Shown piece after piece: positions 18,336 through 26,527 of a stretch of 64,000 nucleotides of DNA (its first letter is position 1; each line of letters starts with the position of its first letter). The notes under the pieces are model-generated. The model had not been told where the DNA came from, did not search any database, and worked only from the letters and a program-made list of their open reading frames with translations. The translations under genes were made by a program, and so were the position numbers. The stretch comes from Corynebacterium marinum DSM 44953 (lineage in GTDB: Bacteria; Actinomycetota; Actinomycetes; Mycobacteriales; Mycobacteriaceae): NCBI RefSeq assembly GCF_000835165.1, contig NZ_CP007790.1, positions 1,736,001 through 1,800,000 of the forward strand, given 5' to 3'.

Positions 18336-18462
18336 GTGGGAATCTTTCAGAAGACAGGTGGCCGGCGGGAAGACAGGCACAACTATAGCCATCCGGACCC
18401 GGAACGCACGCTGCCCGCGCCCCCGGGTACGGACCGGGGACACGGGCAGGGTCAACGCTGGA

Positions 18463-19101
18463 CTAGAAGCGGACGGCGGAGTGGATCGGCTGGAAGTGCA
18501 GCGGACGCTCGCCGACCGGGGTGCCGGAGTTGAGGGCGTCGATGATCATGCCGTTGCCGGCGTAGATGCCCACGTGGGTGGCGCCGCCGTAGTAGGCGAT
18601 GATGTCGCCCGGCTGGAGCTGGTCCAGCGGGATCTGCTGGCCCTGGGCGGCCTGCGCCTGGGAGGTGCGCGGGATGGACTTGCCGACCTGCTGGTAGGCC
18701 CAGGTGGTCAGACCGGAGCAGTCGAAGGCGCTCGGGCCGGTCGCGCCCCAGGCGTAGGGTGCGCCGACCTTGGAGCGGACGGCGTCGACGATGGCCTGGC
18801 CGCTGGAGGACGCTGCCGGGGCGGCTGCGGGAGCCTGTGCCGGGGCCGGGGCGGCGACGTTGGCCACGTAGGTGTTGGCGGACTGCTGGAGCGAGGGGAC
18901 GAACTGCTCGACGTTCGGCACGGCCTGCAGGCCCTGGACGTTCTCCAGACCCGGGACCTCGACGCGGACGTCGGTGTTCGGGATGACGACCTCGACGGCG
19001 CCGGCGACTCCCGGGGCCAGGACGGTGGCGCCCATGACAACCGCGGAGGCGGTTGCGATACGACGGGTGAAGGTCTTGTTGATGCGACGGTGCTCGACCA
19101 C
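18463..19101 (-). CDS. Secreted NlpC/P60 hydrolase under a ydaO riboswitch
   Basis: A 212-residue exported protein with a signal peptide ending near residue 35, a spacer rich in Ala/Pro/Gln, and an NlpC/P60 domain (about 103-212). The catalytic residues are Cys128 (FDCSGL) and His176 (ATHVGIY). It corresponds to C. glutamicum cg2402 (NlpC), a cell-wall peptidase. The catalytic domain is very close to that of the next gene, suggesting duplication. The GTG start has GGAG about 10 bases upstream. A long leader containing a c-di-AMP riboswitch precedes it, so expression should respond to that second messenger. Confidence 0.93.
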   Translation of the reverse strand: MVEHRRINKTFTRRIATASAVVMGATVLAPGVAGAVEVVIPNTDVRVEVPGLENVQGLQAVPNVEQFVPSLQQSANTYVANVAAPAPAQAPAAAPAASSSGQAIVDAVRSKVGAPYAWGATGPSAFDCSGLTTWAYQQVGKSIPRTSQAQAAQGQQIPLDQLQPGDIIAYYGGATHVGIYAGNGMIIDALNSGTPVGERPLHFQPIHSAVRF

Positions 19102-19118
19102 GAATGTTTCTCCAAATC

Positions 19119-19277
19119 TTCCAGTGTGCCTACCGGGTTAGCTGTCGGGTTGGGATGTACGGAAGCTTCCCTCGCCCGCTCCACGTCGTGCACCTGTGTG
19201 CGTGACGCTCTCGCGGAGGATGTACCCCAGAAAAAGCTGGTTGGTTCCCCGGCTCCCCGTGGCGGGGATTCGGCGTA
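19119..19277 (-). promoter_or_regulatory. ydaO-yuaA type c-di-AMP riboswitch
   Basis: On the minus strand the leader reads, in order, CCGCCACGGGGAGCCGGGGAACCAA, then CTGGGGTACATCC, then near its 3' end CCGACAGCTAACCCGGTAGGC and ACTGGA before the ribosome site. These match the conserved blocks of the ydaO riboswitch (compare the B. subtilis elements GGTAGGGGAACCCA, GGGGTGAATCC and CCGTCAGCTAACCTCGTAAGC). In actinobacteria this class often precedes NlpC/P60 or Rpf genes. Boundaries are approximate. Confidence 0.85.
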
Positions 19278-19615
19278 ATTTTCAGTTCTGTCATTCGGCG
19301 TCTTCTGCCGAAGTACCTCAATGTCTCGATCAGGTTACGAAATTGCAACGAAGGTTGTCCAATGGAGCGCCCCGATCGACCACTGTTACCTCGCCGTTAT
19401 TCTTCAGCGGCACCGCGCACCGCCGACAGGCACAACCGGACAGCCGCCAGATCCGCACCCCCCTCCCCTCCCCTTGACCTCGGGTTTCGCAGACTTCCGG
19501 GATGTCCCGCAGGAGCATGGCAAGGCCGCCGGTACCGGGCGACCACGGACCCGAAATTCACCGGGTGATTTGGGTCACTCACCCTCTTTCCGGCCCGGAA
19601 AGACCCGGGAACGAC
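19278..19615. other. Intergenic region upstream of the riboswitch
   Basis: No gene is supported. On the minus strand it should carry the promoter of the NlpC gene. TTGGAC is followed after 19 bases by TAACCT, which overlaps a pair of direct repeats, TCGTTGC and TCGTAAC, 10 bases apart (about 19336-19353). The repeats resemble MtrA sites reported before corynebacterial nlpC and rpf genes; this is tentative. Confidence 0.4.
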
Positions 19616-19655
19616 GGAACCCCGCCTCCCCCAGGTACCGGGGAGACGGGGTTCC
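19616..19655 (-). terminator. Terminator downstream of qcrB
   Basis: A 16-bp stem GGAACCCCGCCTCCCC / GGGGAGACGGGGTTCC with one mismatch and an 8-base loop. It lies 27 bases after the qcrB stop on the minus strand, closing the ctaE-qcrCAB operon. Confidence 0.7.
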
Positions 19656-19682
19656 GCCTGTGAGCGCAGCGACTGCGGGGGC

Positions 19683-21311
19683 CTAGTCGAGCAGGCCGGC
19701 CTCGCGGTCCTTGGCACGGTTGGCCTCCTGGAGGTTCTCCAGCATGGCCTTCTCTTCACGCTCGTTGGCGTGCGCGGTTTCGACGGCGGCGTCGGTGTAA
19801 CGCGCCTCGTCCGCCTTGATGAGGGAACCGCGGGAAATGCGGTCGGCGTAACCCAGCTCGTTCATCTGCTTCGGCACGCGGGCGCCGGCGTAGGCGAGCG
19901 GGACCGGGTGGCCGTGCTCGTCGACCGGGCCCAGGGGCTGGTGGATCTCGACGAACGCGCCGTTCGGCATCTGCTTGATGACACCGGTTTCGATGCCGTG
20001 CTCGAGAACCGCACGGTCGGAACGCTGGAGCCCGACGCAGATGCGGTGGGTGATCCAGTAGGCCAGCGGCGGCAGCAGGATGATGCCGACTCGGCCGAAC
20101 CAGGTCATCGCGTTGAGCGAGATCTGGAAGAAGTGCGCGACATGGTCGTTGCCGCCGGAGATGGTCACCAGCATGAAGAAGGTGATCGCCATGACACCGA
20201 TGGCGGTGCGCACCGGGACGTCGCGGGGGCGCTGAGCCAGGTTGTGGTGGTTGTCGTCGCCGGTGGCGCGCTTCTCGATCCACGGGTAGGCGAAGAGCAC
20301 GACAACCATGAGGCCGGCGAGCAGGGCCACCCAGACGGCGTTCGGGATGGTGTAGTTGCCGAGGTAGAGCTCCCACGCCGGCATGACACGGGCCAGGCCG
20401 TCCGTCCACAGCATGTAAACGTCGGGCTGCGAACCTGCGGAGACCTGCGACGGGTTGTACGGGCCGAGGTTCCAGATCGCGTTGATCGTCAGCAGGCCGG
20501 ACATCAGGGCCAGAACGCCGGCGGTCAGCAGGCCGAAGCCGATGGCCTTGGTGGCGAACAGCGGCATGATGCGGATACCGACGACGTTGTTCTCGGTGCG
20601 CCCGGCGCCCGGGAACTGGGTGTGCTTCTGGTACCAGACCAGGGCGAGGTGCGCCGCGATCAGGCCGAGGATGATGCCCGGCAGGATGAGGACGTGTGCG
20701 ATGTAGAAACGGTCCAGCATCAGGTCGGACGGGAAGTCCCCGCCGAAGATCAGCCAGTGCAGCCAGGTGCCGATGATCGGGAGGCCGATGATGATCGCGG
20801 ACATGATGCGCAGGCCGACGCCGGAGAGCAGGTCGTCGGGCAGGGAGTATCCCATGAAGCCCTCGGCCATGCCCAGGATGATCAGGGTGCTGCCGATGAT
20901 CCAGTTCGCCTCACGCGGGCGTCGGAACGCACCCGTGAAGAAGACGCGGAGCATGTGGGCCACCATCGACATCATGAACATGAGGGCGGCCCAGTGGTGC
21001 ATCTGGCGGACGAAGAGTCCGCCGCGGACCTCGAAGGAGATGTCCAGCGCAGTTGCGTACGCGCGGGACATTTCGACGCCGTTGAGCGGCAGGTAAGCGC
21101 CGTCGTAGATCACCTTGGTGATCGAGGGGTCGAAGAACAGCGCCAGATAAACACCGGTCAGCAGGAGGATGATGAAGCTGTACAGCGCCATCTCGCCGAG
21201 CATGAAGGACCAGTGGGTCGGGAAGACCTTGTTGAGCTGCGGACGCAGCATTCCCGCGACGGTGTAGCGGGAATCAATGTTGTCGGCCATCTTGGCCATT
21301 TTGTTGCTCAT
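19683..21311 (-). CDS. qcrB: Cytochrome bc1 complex cytochrome b subunit QcrB
   Basis: A 542-residue membrane protein, the cytochrome b of the menaquinol:cytochrome c oxidoreductase. Haem-ligand histidines are visible in the second and fourth helices ([20 protein letters not shown], and later LHWL and [18 protein letters not shown]). The quinol-site region [11 protein letters not shown] is also present. An actinobacterial C-terminal extension of about 120 residues follows the last helix. Its start overlaps the qcrA stop region on the same strand, and the order ctaE-qcrC-qcrA-qcrB matches C. glutamicum, where the products form the bc1-aa3 supercomplex. Confidence 0.97.
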   Translation of the reverse strand: MSNKMAKMADNIDSRYTVAGMLRPQLNKVFPTHWSFMLGEMALYSFIILLLTGVYLALFFDPSITKVIYDGAYLPLNGVEMSRAYATALDISFEVRGGLFVRQMHHWAALMFMMSMVAHMLRVFFTGAFRRPREANWIIGSTLIILGMAEGFMGYSLPDDLLSGVGLRIMSAIIIGLPIIGTWLHWLIFGGDFPSDLMLDRFYIAHVLILPGIILGLIAAHLALVWYQKHTQFPGAGRTENNVVGIRIMPLFATKAIGFGLLTAGVLALMSGLLTINAIWNLGPYNPSQVSAGSQPDVYMLWTDGLARVMPAWELYLGNYTIPNAVWVALLAGLMVVVLFAYPWIEKRATGDDNHHNLAQRPRDVPVRTAIGVMAITFFMLVTISGGNDHVAHFFQISLNAMTWFGRVGIILLPPLAYWITHRICVGLQRSDRAVLEHGIETGVIKQMPNGAFVEIHQPLGPVDEHGHPVPLAYAGARVPKQMNELGYADRISRGSLIKADEARYTDAAVETAHANEREEKAMLENLQEANRAKDREAGLLD

Positions 21312-22531
21312 TAGGACCTACGCTCCCAGAATGCCGGGCCAACGGGCTCAATAAAGTTGCCCTTGGCGATGAGGTAACCCTCTTCATCAACTTCGATCGG
21401 CAGCTGCGGCAGTGCACGTGCGGCCGGGCCGAAGATCGGCTTGCCGTACTGGAGTGCATCGAACTGCGACTGGTGGCACGGGCACAGGATTCGGTTGGTC
21501 TGCGCCTCGTAGAGCGAGGTCGGGCAGCCGATGTGCGTGCAGATCTTGGAGTACGCGTAGTAGTCGCCGTAGTGGAAATCCTCCTGGCCCTGACGCTCGA
21601 TGGCCTTCTCGGCATCGGCGGAGCGCAGGCGGATGAGCATCACGGCGTTACGCGGACCGTGCAGCGAGTGCATCTGGCTCTCGTACACGTTGGTCTCGGG
21701 GTTGTAGACGTCGCCGTCGTTGACGTACGGAGCCGGGAGCGGGAAGACCGTCTCCATGGCGCCGGCGTCGAGATCCTCCGGGCGGACACGGACGAGACGG
21801 GACACGCCGGTGGTCTCCCAGTGGGTGCCGGTTTCGCCGGTGTGCTCCTCGGCGATGGCGCCGGTGTCGCGACCCAGGTAGATCTTGACGCCCTCCTCGT
21901 GGAGGGTCCAGCCGGAGGTCCACAGGGTGCCGTCGCCCATGACGTTGAGCTCACCGCGCTTCCACGGGTTCTTGATCATGCCGCCCAGCGGGGCGACGAC
22001 GACCAGGCCGGCGAGGATGCCGGCGCCGCCGAGCAGACCCTGCAGAGCCTTGCGGCGTCCGAGGGTGGAGGTGTTCCACGAGTCGTTGAGCAGAGCCGTC
22101 AGCGTGCGGCGGTCCACCTCCGAGGAGGGGCCGTCGTGGCGGCGCTGGACGGAGATCTCCTCGGGGACGATGTTCTTCACGTAGAGAACGACCGCCATGC
22201 CGAGAGACAGGATGGAGAGACCGGAGGTCAGGCCCAGGAGCGGGGTGTAGATGGTGTGGAGGAAGTGCCCCTCCTCGCCGAGGTTCTTGAACTCCCAGGG
22301 CCAGAAGATGTACACCCCCAGGAAGGCGATCGCGGCAATGATGCCTACTGCCAGCCAGATCATCACGCCGCGCTCGGCGCGCTTCTCGGCCGGGTCGTTC
22401 GGGACCGGGAAGCGCTCCTTGCGGTACGCGACGGTGACGTCATCAAGCTCGGTGCCCAGACGCGCGAGCTCGTCGTTGCTCATCGCGTTGATTTCCTGCT
22501 TGGTGTAGTTCCTCTTAGCTTCGTTGCTCAT
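21311..22531 (-). CDS. qcrA: Rieske iron-sulfur subunit QcrA of cytochrome bc1
   Basis: A 406-residue protein with three hydrophobic segments in the N-terminal half (about 60-80, 100-120, 170-190), as in actinobacterial QcrA. A C-terminal Rieske domain has both cluster motifs, CTHIGC and CPCHQSQF (about residues 333-358). It passes electrons from menaquinol to QcrC. The ATG at [10 protein letters not shown] overlaps the qcrC stop by 4 bp (ATGA); an upstream extension is Arg/His-rich and inside qcrC. Confidence 0.97.
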   Translation of the reverse strand: MSNEAKRNYTKQEINAMSNDELARLGTELDDVTVAYRKERFPVPNDPAEKRAERGVMIWLAVGIIAAIAFLGVYIFWPWEFKNLGEEGHFLHTIYTPLLGLTSGLSILSLGMAVVLYVKNIVPEEISVQRRHDGPSSEVDRRTLTALLNDSWNTSTLGRRKALQGLLGGAGILAGLVVVAPLGGMIKNPWKRGELNVMGDGTLWTSGWTLHEEGVKIYLGRDTGAIAEEHTGETGTHWETTGVSRLVRVRPEDLDAGAMETVFPLPAPYVNDGDVYNPETNVYESQMHSLHGPRNAVMLIRLRSADAEKAIERQGQEDFHYGDYYAYSKICTHIGCPTSLYEAQTNRILCPCHQSQFDALQYGKPIFGPAARALPQLPIEVDEEGYLIAKGNFIEPVGPAFWERRS

Positions 22532-23421
22532 GAACGCGATCCAATCCACATAGCGGCGGCACCGAGAACGGTGATGCCGATGAACCACATGGCCATGCCC
22601 TCAGACACCGGGCCGAGGCCGCCGAGGCCCCAGCCGCCCGGAGACGGAGTCTCCTTGGTGGCCTTGATGAAGGCGATGATGTCCTTCTTCTCGTCGGCGG
22701 AGAGCTGACGGTCGGAGAACTTCGGCATGTTCTGCGGGCCGGTGAGCATGGCCTGGTAGATCTCCTGCTCGTTCGCCGGGTCCAGCGGCGGCGCGTACTT
22801 GCCGGAGGACAGTGCGCCGCCGCGGCCGGTGAAGCTGTGGCAGGAGGCGCAGTTCAGACGGAACAGCTCACCGCCGCGGGCGATGTCCTGCGCATCCATG
22901 ATGCCGTCGTAGTTGGAGCCACGGAGTTCCTCCATGGCGATGGTGCCGTCCTCGTTGTACACGAGTTCGGGGCCGCCGCCGTTCGCCGAGATGTACGCGG
23001 CCATGGCCAGCGTCTGAGCCTCGGTGTAGCGCGGAGCCTTGCGCTCGGCCTGGGCGTCGTTGGACATCATCGGCATACGGCCGGAGTGCACCTGGAAGTA
23101 CACCGCGCCTTCACCGACGCCGACGAGGGAAGGACCGCGGTCCTGGACACCCTGCAGGTTGGCACCGTGGCAGGTGATGCAGGCCACGTCGTAGAGGTCC
23201 TTGCCCTCCTGGATCAGTGCCTGATCGTCACGCTGTGCGGTGGCGATCTGCGCATCCGGGGTCAGGGCGGTGGCGAGGACGCCGGCGCCGGTGAGCCCGA
23301 TGGTGAGAGCGAAGGCGCCTGCTACGGTGCGGCGCATCTTGCGGCGCCCGCGGGCCTTCTTGGCCGGGGTCGACGACGCGGAGTCGTCGCCTGCGGCGAT
23401 GTTCGGATTGGTATCCATCAT
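22528..23421 (-). CDS. qcrC: Dihaem cytochrome c subunit QcrC
   Basis: A 297-residue protein with an N-terminal membrane anchor or signal (about 35-55), two class I cytochrome c domains with CITCH and CASCH haem motifs (about residues 82 and 180), and a C-terminal transmembrane helix. The dihaem form is specific to actinobacteria and replaces a soluble cytochrome c, shuttling electrons from the Rieske protein to the CuA centre of CtaC. GAGGAAA precedes the ATG; either of two consecutive ATGs can serve. It lies 66 bp downstream of ctaE. Confidence 0.97.
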   Translation of the reverse strand: MMDTNPNIAAGDDSASSTPAKKARGRRKMRRTVAGAFALTIGLTGAGVLATALTPDAQIATAQRDDQALIQEGKDLYDVACITCHGANLQGVQDRGPSLVGVGEGAVYFQVHSGRMPMMSNDAQAERKAPRYTEAQTLAMAAYISANGGGPELVYNEDGTIAMEELRGSNYDGIMDAQDIARGGELFRLNCASCHSFTGRGGALSSGKYAPPLDPANEQEIYQAMLTGPQNMPKFSDRQLSADEKKDIIAFIKATKETPSPGGWGLGGLGPVSEGMAMWFIGITVLGAAAMWIGSRS

Positions 23422-23487
23422 TTTCCTCTTGAAAATTCGGTTACGGAAAGTGAATGGCTGCAGGCCGATTGCTCGGCAGGCTACGGC

Positions 23488-24102
23488 CTACTGGACTAGA
23501 TAGATGGTGATGAAGACGCCGATCCAGATGACGTCGACGAAGTGCCAGTAGTAGGACACTGCCATTGCGGCGGTGGCCTGGGCCGGCGTGAACTTGGATA
23601 CGGTCACTCGACGGAGCACGACGATGAAGGCGATAACACCTGCCGTCACGTGTGCGGCGTGGAAGCCCGTGATGATGTAGAAGACCGAGCCGAAAACGCT
23701 CGACTGGATGGTCACTCCGTGATGGATCAGCTCGTACCACTCGTAGGCCAGGAAGGCGAGGAATGCCAGAGCCAGAGCCACGGTGATGAGGTACCAACGA
23801 CGAAGACCGAAAACGTCACCCCTTTCTGCTGCGAAGACGCCGAACTGCGAAGTAAACGAGGAGGCGACCAGAATGGCCGTGATGATGAAGCCGTACAGGA
23901 CATTGAGATTGCCTGTCTGCTCATTCCAGTCGCCTGCCAGGCCGTTCGCACGCGACGTGAAATACATCGCGAAGAGTCCGGCGAAGAACATCAATTCCTG
24001 AGACAGGAACACAATCGTGCCGACACTGACCATATTGGGGCGGTTCAGTGCGGGAACACGCTGTGGTGCTGCCATACCTGAGTTTGAAACTGCGCTCGTC
24101 AC
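23488..24102 (-). CDS. ctaE: Cytochrome aa3 oxidase subunit III CtaE
   Basis: A 204-residue protein with five predicted transmembrane helices, starting [23 protein letters not shown] as in C. glutamicum Cta[16 protein letters not shown] contains the lipid-binding Glu of subunit III, and [15 protein letters not shown] is the conserved C-terminus. It stabilises the oxidase core encoded by ctaD, which is not in this window. A longer in-frame extension upstream is Gly/Cys-rich and non-homologous, so I took the GTG giving the family length. It is first in the ctaE-qcrCAB operon. Confidence 0.95.
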   Translation of the reverse strand: MTSAVSNSGMAAPQRVPALNRPNMVSVGTIVFLSQELMFFAGLFAMYFTSRANGLAGDWNEQTGNLNVLYGFIITAILVASSFTSQFGVFAAERGDVFGLRRWYLITVALALAFLAFLAYEWYELIHHGVTIQSSVFGSVFYIITGFHAAHVTAGVIAFIVVLRRVTVSKFTPAQATAAMAVSYYWHFVDVIWIGVFITIYLVQ

Positions 24103-24488
24103 GCTGATCAGTATGGCCGGTCCTACGACGGAAGTCACGTCATATCCCCCCGCCCTTGGGTGGCAAATAGGAATATCACCTGCGGTTTTAGTCGGGGTTC
24201 CGTCTCCGGAAAAATTTCCCCTGATCCCGGGAACTAATAGCTGCCCCCGTCCGACGCAACATTTCTGCAGGTCATCTCCCCCGGCCCCGCCGCACACCCC
24301 TGAGCGACATTCTTCTGGGGTCACCTTACCTGATTCCGCGGGCAGAGAGGGAAGAACCGCCAACAGTCCCGGGAGACGTAAATCACAGGGGAAAGTCACC
24401 GAAAACTGCGGTTTCAAACTTTCGGATGACCCCCTCTGACCTGGCTATTTCCACCCCCTTTCGACCGGGGCCGCGCCGGCGAGGAAAC
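24103..24488. other. Leader and promoter region of ctaE-qcrCAB
   Basis: No gene is supported here. On the minus strand, CATACT lies 15-20 bases before the ctaE GTG and is the nearest -10 candidate. Further upstream there is a CGACTA element about 20 bases after GGGAAA; the order is that of C. glutamicum SigC promoters but the spacing is 3-4 bases too long. Confidence 0.4.
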
Positions 24489-24528
24489 GACTGAGGCACC
24501 CGCCCCAGTGGGGGCGGGTGCCTCAGTC
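24489..24528 (-). terminator. Strong terminator after ctaF
   Basis: A perfect 18-bp stem, GACTGAGGCACCCGCCCC and its complement, around an AGTG loop, 35 bases after the ctaF stop on the minus strand. Confidence 0.88.
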
Positions 24529-24562
24529 GAGATTCGTGTGGCTGTTGAAGGCCGCGGGAAAG

Positions 24563-24994
24563 CTAGTGGCTTTCCTTCGGGGCACCGTACTGCATGTTGA
24601 GGAGGTAGGCGCCCCAGATGAGCAGGACCGCACCCAGGGCAATCAGCCAGAAGTGCCAGAAGGCGATACCGAGACCCATGACACCGACGGCGCCGGCCAT
24701 CCACGCCGGGTAGATGGAGCCCGGGGAGAAGAAGCCGAGGATACCGGACTTGTCCTCGACCTCCGCCTCTTCCCAGTCCTCGGGCAGGATGTCTGCGCGG
24801 GAGTCGGTGAAGTGGAGGTAGACGCCGAGCATGATCGCCAGGGCGGTAGCCAGGACGAGCGCGGTGACGCCGGCCCATTCGGTGCCGCCGCGGTTGGCGT
24901 CGTCAGCGACGAAACCGGTGCCGACGATGTAGATGACGGCCATCAATCCAAGGAAGGCGGCGATGCCGTACAGAAGTTTAGAGCTTGACTTCAT
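24563..24994 (-). CDS. ctaF: Cytochrome c oxidase subunit IV CtaF
   Basis: A 143-residue protein with four hydrophobic segments and the actinobacterial subunit IV pattern: MKSSSKLLYGIAAFLGL at the start, a conserved loop DILPEDWEEAEVEDKSGILGFFSPGSIYPAW in the middle and WHFWLIALGAVLLIWGAY near the end. It is a small subunit of the aa3 oxidase in the bc1-aa3 supercomplex. It follows ctaC by 15 bp on the same strand. Confidence 0.94.
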   Translation of the reverse strand: MKSSSKLLYGIAAFLGLMAVIYIVGTGFVADDANRGGTEWAGVTALVLATALAIMLGVYLHFTDSRADILPEDWEEAEVEDKSGILGFFSPGSIYPAWMAGAVGVMGLGIAFWHFWLIALGAVLLIWGAYLLNMQYGAPKESH

Positions 24995-25009
24995 TGCGAA
25001 ACTCCTCGC

Positions 25010-26104
25010 TTAGATGTTGGCGTTGTTGTCGACGTAGTTCTCGCCGTCCCAGGTCTGGCGGGACGAGTTGAACGGGTGGGTGGAGGTGGCGTAGGGAGCC
25101 TCACCGATCGACGCGAGAGCCTCGGAGTTCGGGGCGTCCGGGTTATCGATGCGGAACTGCATGTAGTCCTGGAAAGCCTCCGGGGAGACGGCACGCAGCT
25201 CGAAGTTCATCATGGCGTGGTAGGTGCCGCACATCTCGGCACAGCGTCCGACGAAGGCACCCTCCTCCTCGATGGCCTCGATCTGGAACGCGCGCTGCTG
25301 CTGGTTGGCCTCGGGGTGGGCGAAAGCGTCACGCTTGAACAGGAACTCCGGGATCCAGAAGGAGTGGGCGACGTCGCCGGAGGCGAGCTGGAACTCGATC
25401 GGGGTGTTGGTCGGCAGGACCAGGACCGGAACCTCATCGGTGGAGCCGAGGGTCTCGATCTGGTTGAAGTGGAGGTAGGACTGGTCGCCCTTGGACATAC
25501 CGTGGATCGGGTTCGGGTTGTCCACCAGTTCCGGATCATCGATGCTGGAGGCCTCCGCCAGCTCCTGGCGCTCCGTGTCCAGGCCGACGTACTCGGAACC
25601 GGTGGGGCTCAGGTCGGCGGAGACGTTCTGGTAACCGAACTTCCAGTTCCACTGGAAGGCCGTGACGTCGACGACGACGTCCGGGTCCTTGTCCAGCGCG
25701 GTGACCTTCTGCTGGGTCTGGATGGTGAAGAAGAACAGCCCCATGACGATGATGATCGGTGCGATGGTCAGGACCAGTTCAAGGGGGACGTTGTACTGCA
25801 GCTGCTTCGGGAACTCTCCCTCGCCCCGCTTTTCAGCCTTCTTCGCGTTCCAGCTGAAGACCGCGGTGAGCATGAGTGCCCACATGATGATGCCGATGAT
25901 CCAGGCCACGACCCAGACCCAGACCCAGAAGTTGTACATGGAGGTCGCCTCCGGGGTGATACCCGTCGGCCAACCCATACCGAGAATCTTGCCGACGCTC
26001 TCCGGGGGAGCTACGTCGCAACCGGCGAGTGCGAGGCCGCCGAGCGCCATCACACCGCCGAGTCCCGCCTTACGGGCGAAGCTGCGCTTCTTACGCTTTT
26101 CCAC
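25010..26104 (-). CDS. ctaC: Cytochrome c oxidase subunit II CtaC (lipoprotein, CuA centre)
   Basis: A 364-residue subunit II. The N-terminus has a basic region and a lipobox (LALAGC, Cys29), so it is a lipoprotein, then two transmembrane helices and a periplasmic cupredoxin domain. The CuA ligands are visible as CAEMCGTYHAMM near residue 290, with the first ligand His in AHSFWIP. An extra loop (about 160-210), rich in charged residues, is typical of actinobacterial CtaC and contacts QcrC. The GTG start before EKRKKRSFARK gives the family length. Confidence 0.96.
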   Translation of the reverse strand: MEKRKKRSFARKAGLGGVMALGGLALAGCDVAPPESVGKILGMGWPTGITPEATSMYNFWVWVWVVAWIIGIIMWALMLTAVFSWNAKKAEKRGEGEFPKQLQYNVPLELVLTIAPIIIVMGLFFFTIQTQQKVTALDKDPDVVVDVTAFQWNWKFGYQNVSADLSPTGSEYVGLDTERQELAEASSIDDPELVDNPNPIHGMSKGDQSYLHFNQIETLGSTDEVPVLVLPTNTPIEFQLASGDVAHSFWIPEFLFKRDAFAHPEANQQQRAFQIEAIEEEGAFVGRCAEMCGTYHAMMNFELRAVSPEAFQDYMQFRIDNPDAPNSEALASIGEAPYATSTHPFNSSRQTWDGENYVDNNANI

Positions 26105-26480
26105 GTGTGTCTGCCTTCCTGTCCACACTAAATCTTTGAACACTGGTTTAAGCATTCCTAACAACGCAGGATAGTTCATCGATGAGGGTCGTCCACACTG
26201 TTTCCGTCCTCCTCAGATTCGCCGGTCTGCACCGGTATCCCTCGAAGTACCCCGGATGTTACAGCCCATGTGGGTTAACCGGCGAATGTCGCCCCCGCCC
26301 CCTCCGGCCGGTGTGTAACCCAATTCACAATGGCCTTCACGCTGCATCATCCGAAAGTTTCCACCCGTTGGGGGACACTTTCCACCCCCTCCCCCGCGGC
26401 CCGCGATTTTGCTTTCCATTCGGGGCCGAACCCGTGCCGGTGTGGCCTGTCGACGCCCGCTGCCCGTATCGTAGGACCGG
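26105..26480. other. Divergent regulatory region between ctaC and ltsA
   Basis: No gene is supported. For ctaC (minus strand) TGGACG and TATCCT spaced 16 bp form a promoter candidate about 75 bp upstream. The half-palindrome TGTAACCCAATTCACA (26314-26329) matches the GlxR consensus TGTGANNTANNTCACA at all but two defined positions. GlxR, the cAMP-responsive regulator, is known to act on respiratory genes in C. glutamicum. Confidence 0.5.
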
Positions 26481-26510
26481 TTACTGCAACGCGTCCCTTT
26501 CCGTTATATA
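26481..26510 (+). promoter_or_regulatory. Promoter of ltsA
   Basis: TTACTG (26481-26486) and TATATA (26505-26510) are separated by 18 bp and lie just before the GAGGAGAAC ribosome site and the ltsA ATG. Confidence 0.65.
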
Positions 26511-26527
26511 GAGGAGAACATTTCCAG

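Noticed and set aside
24200..24235. SigC promoter upstream of ctaE
   Set aside because: GGGAAA and CGACTA are present in the right order, but the spacer is about 20 bases rather than 16-17.
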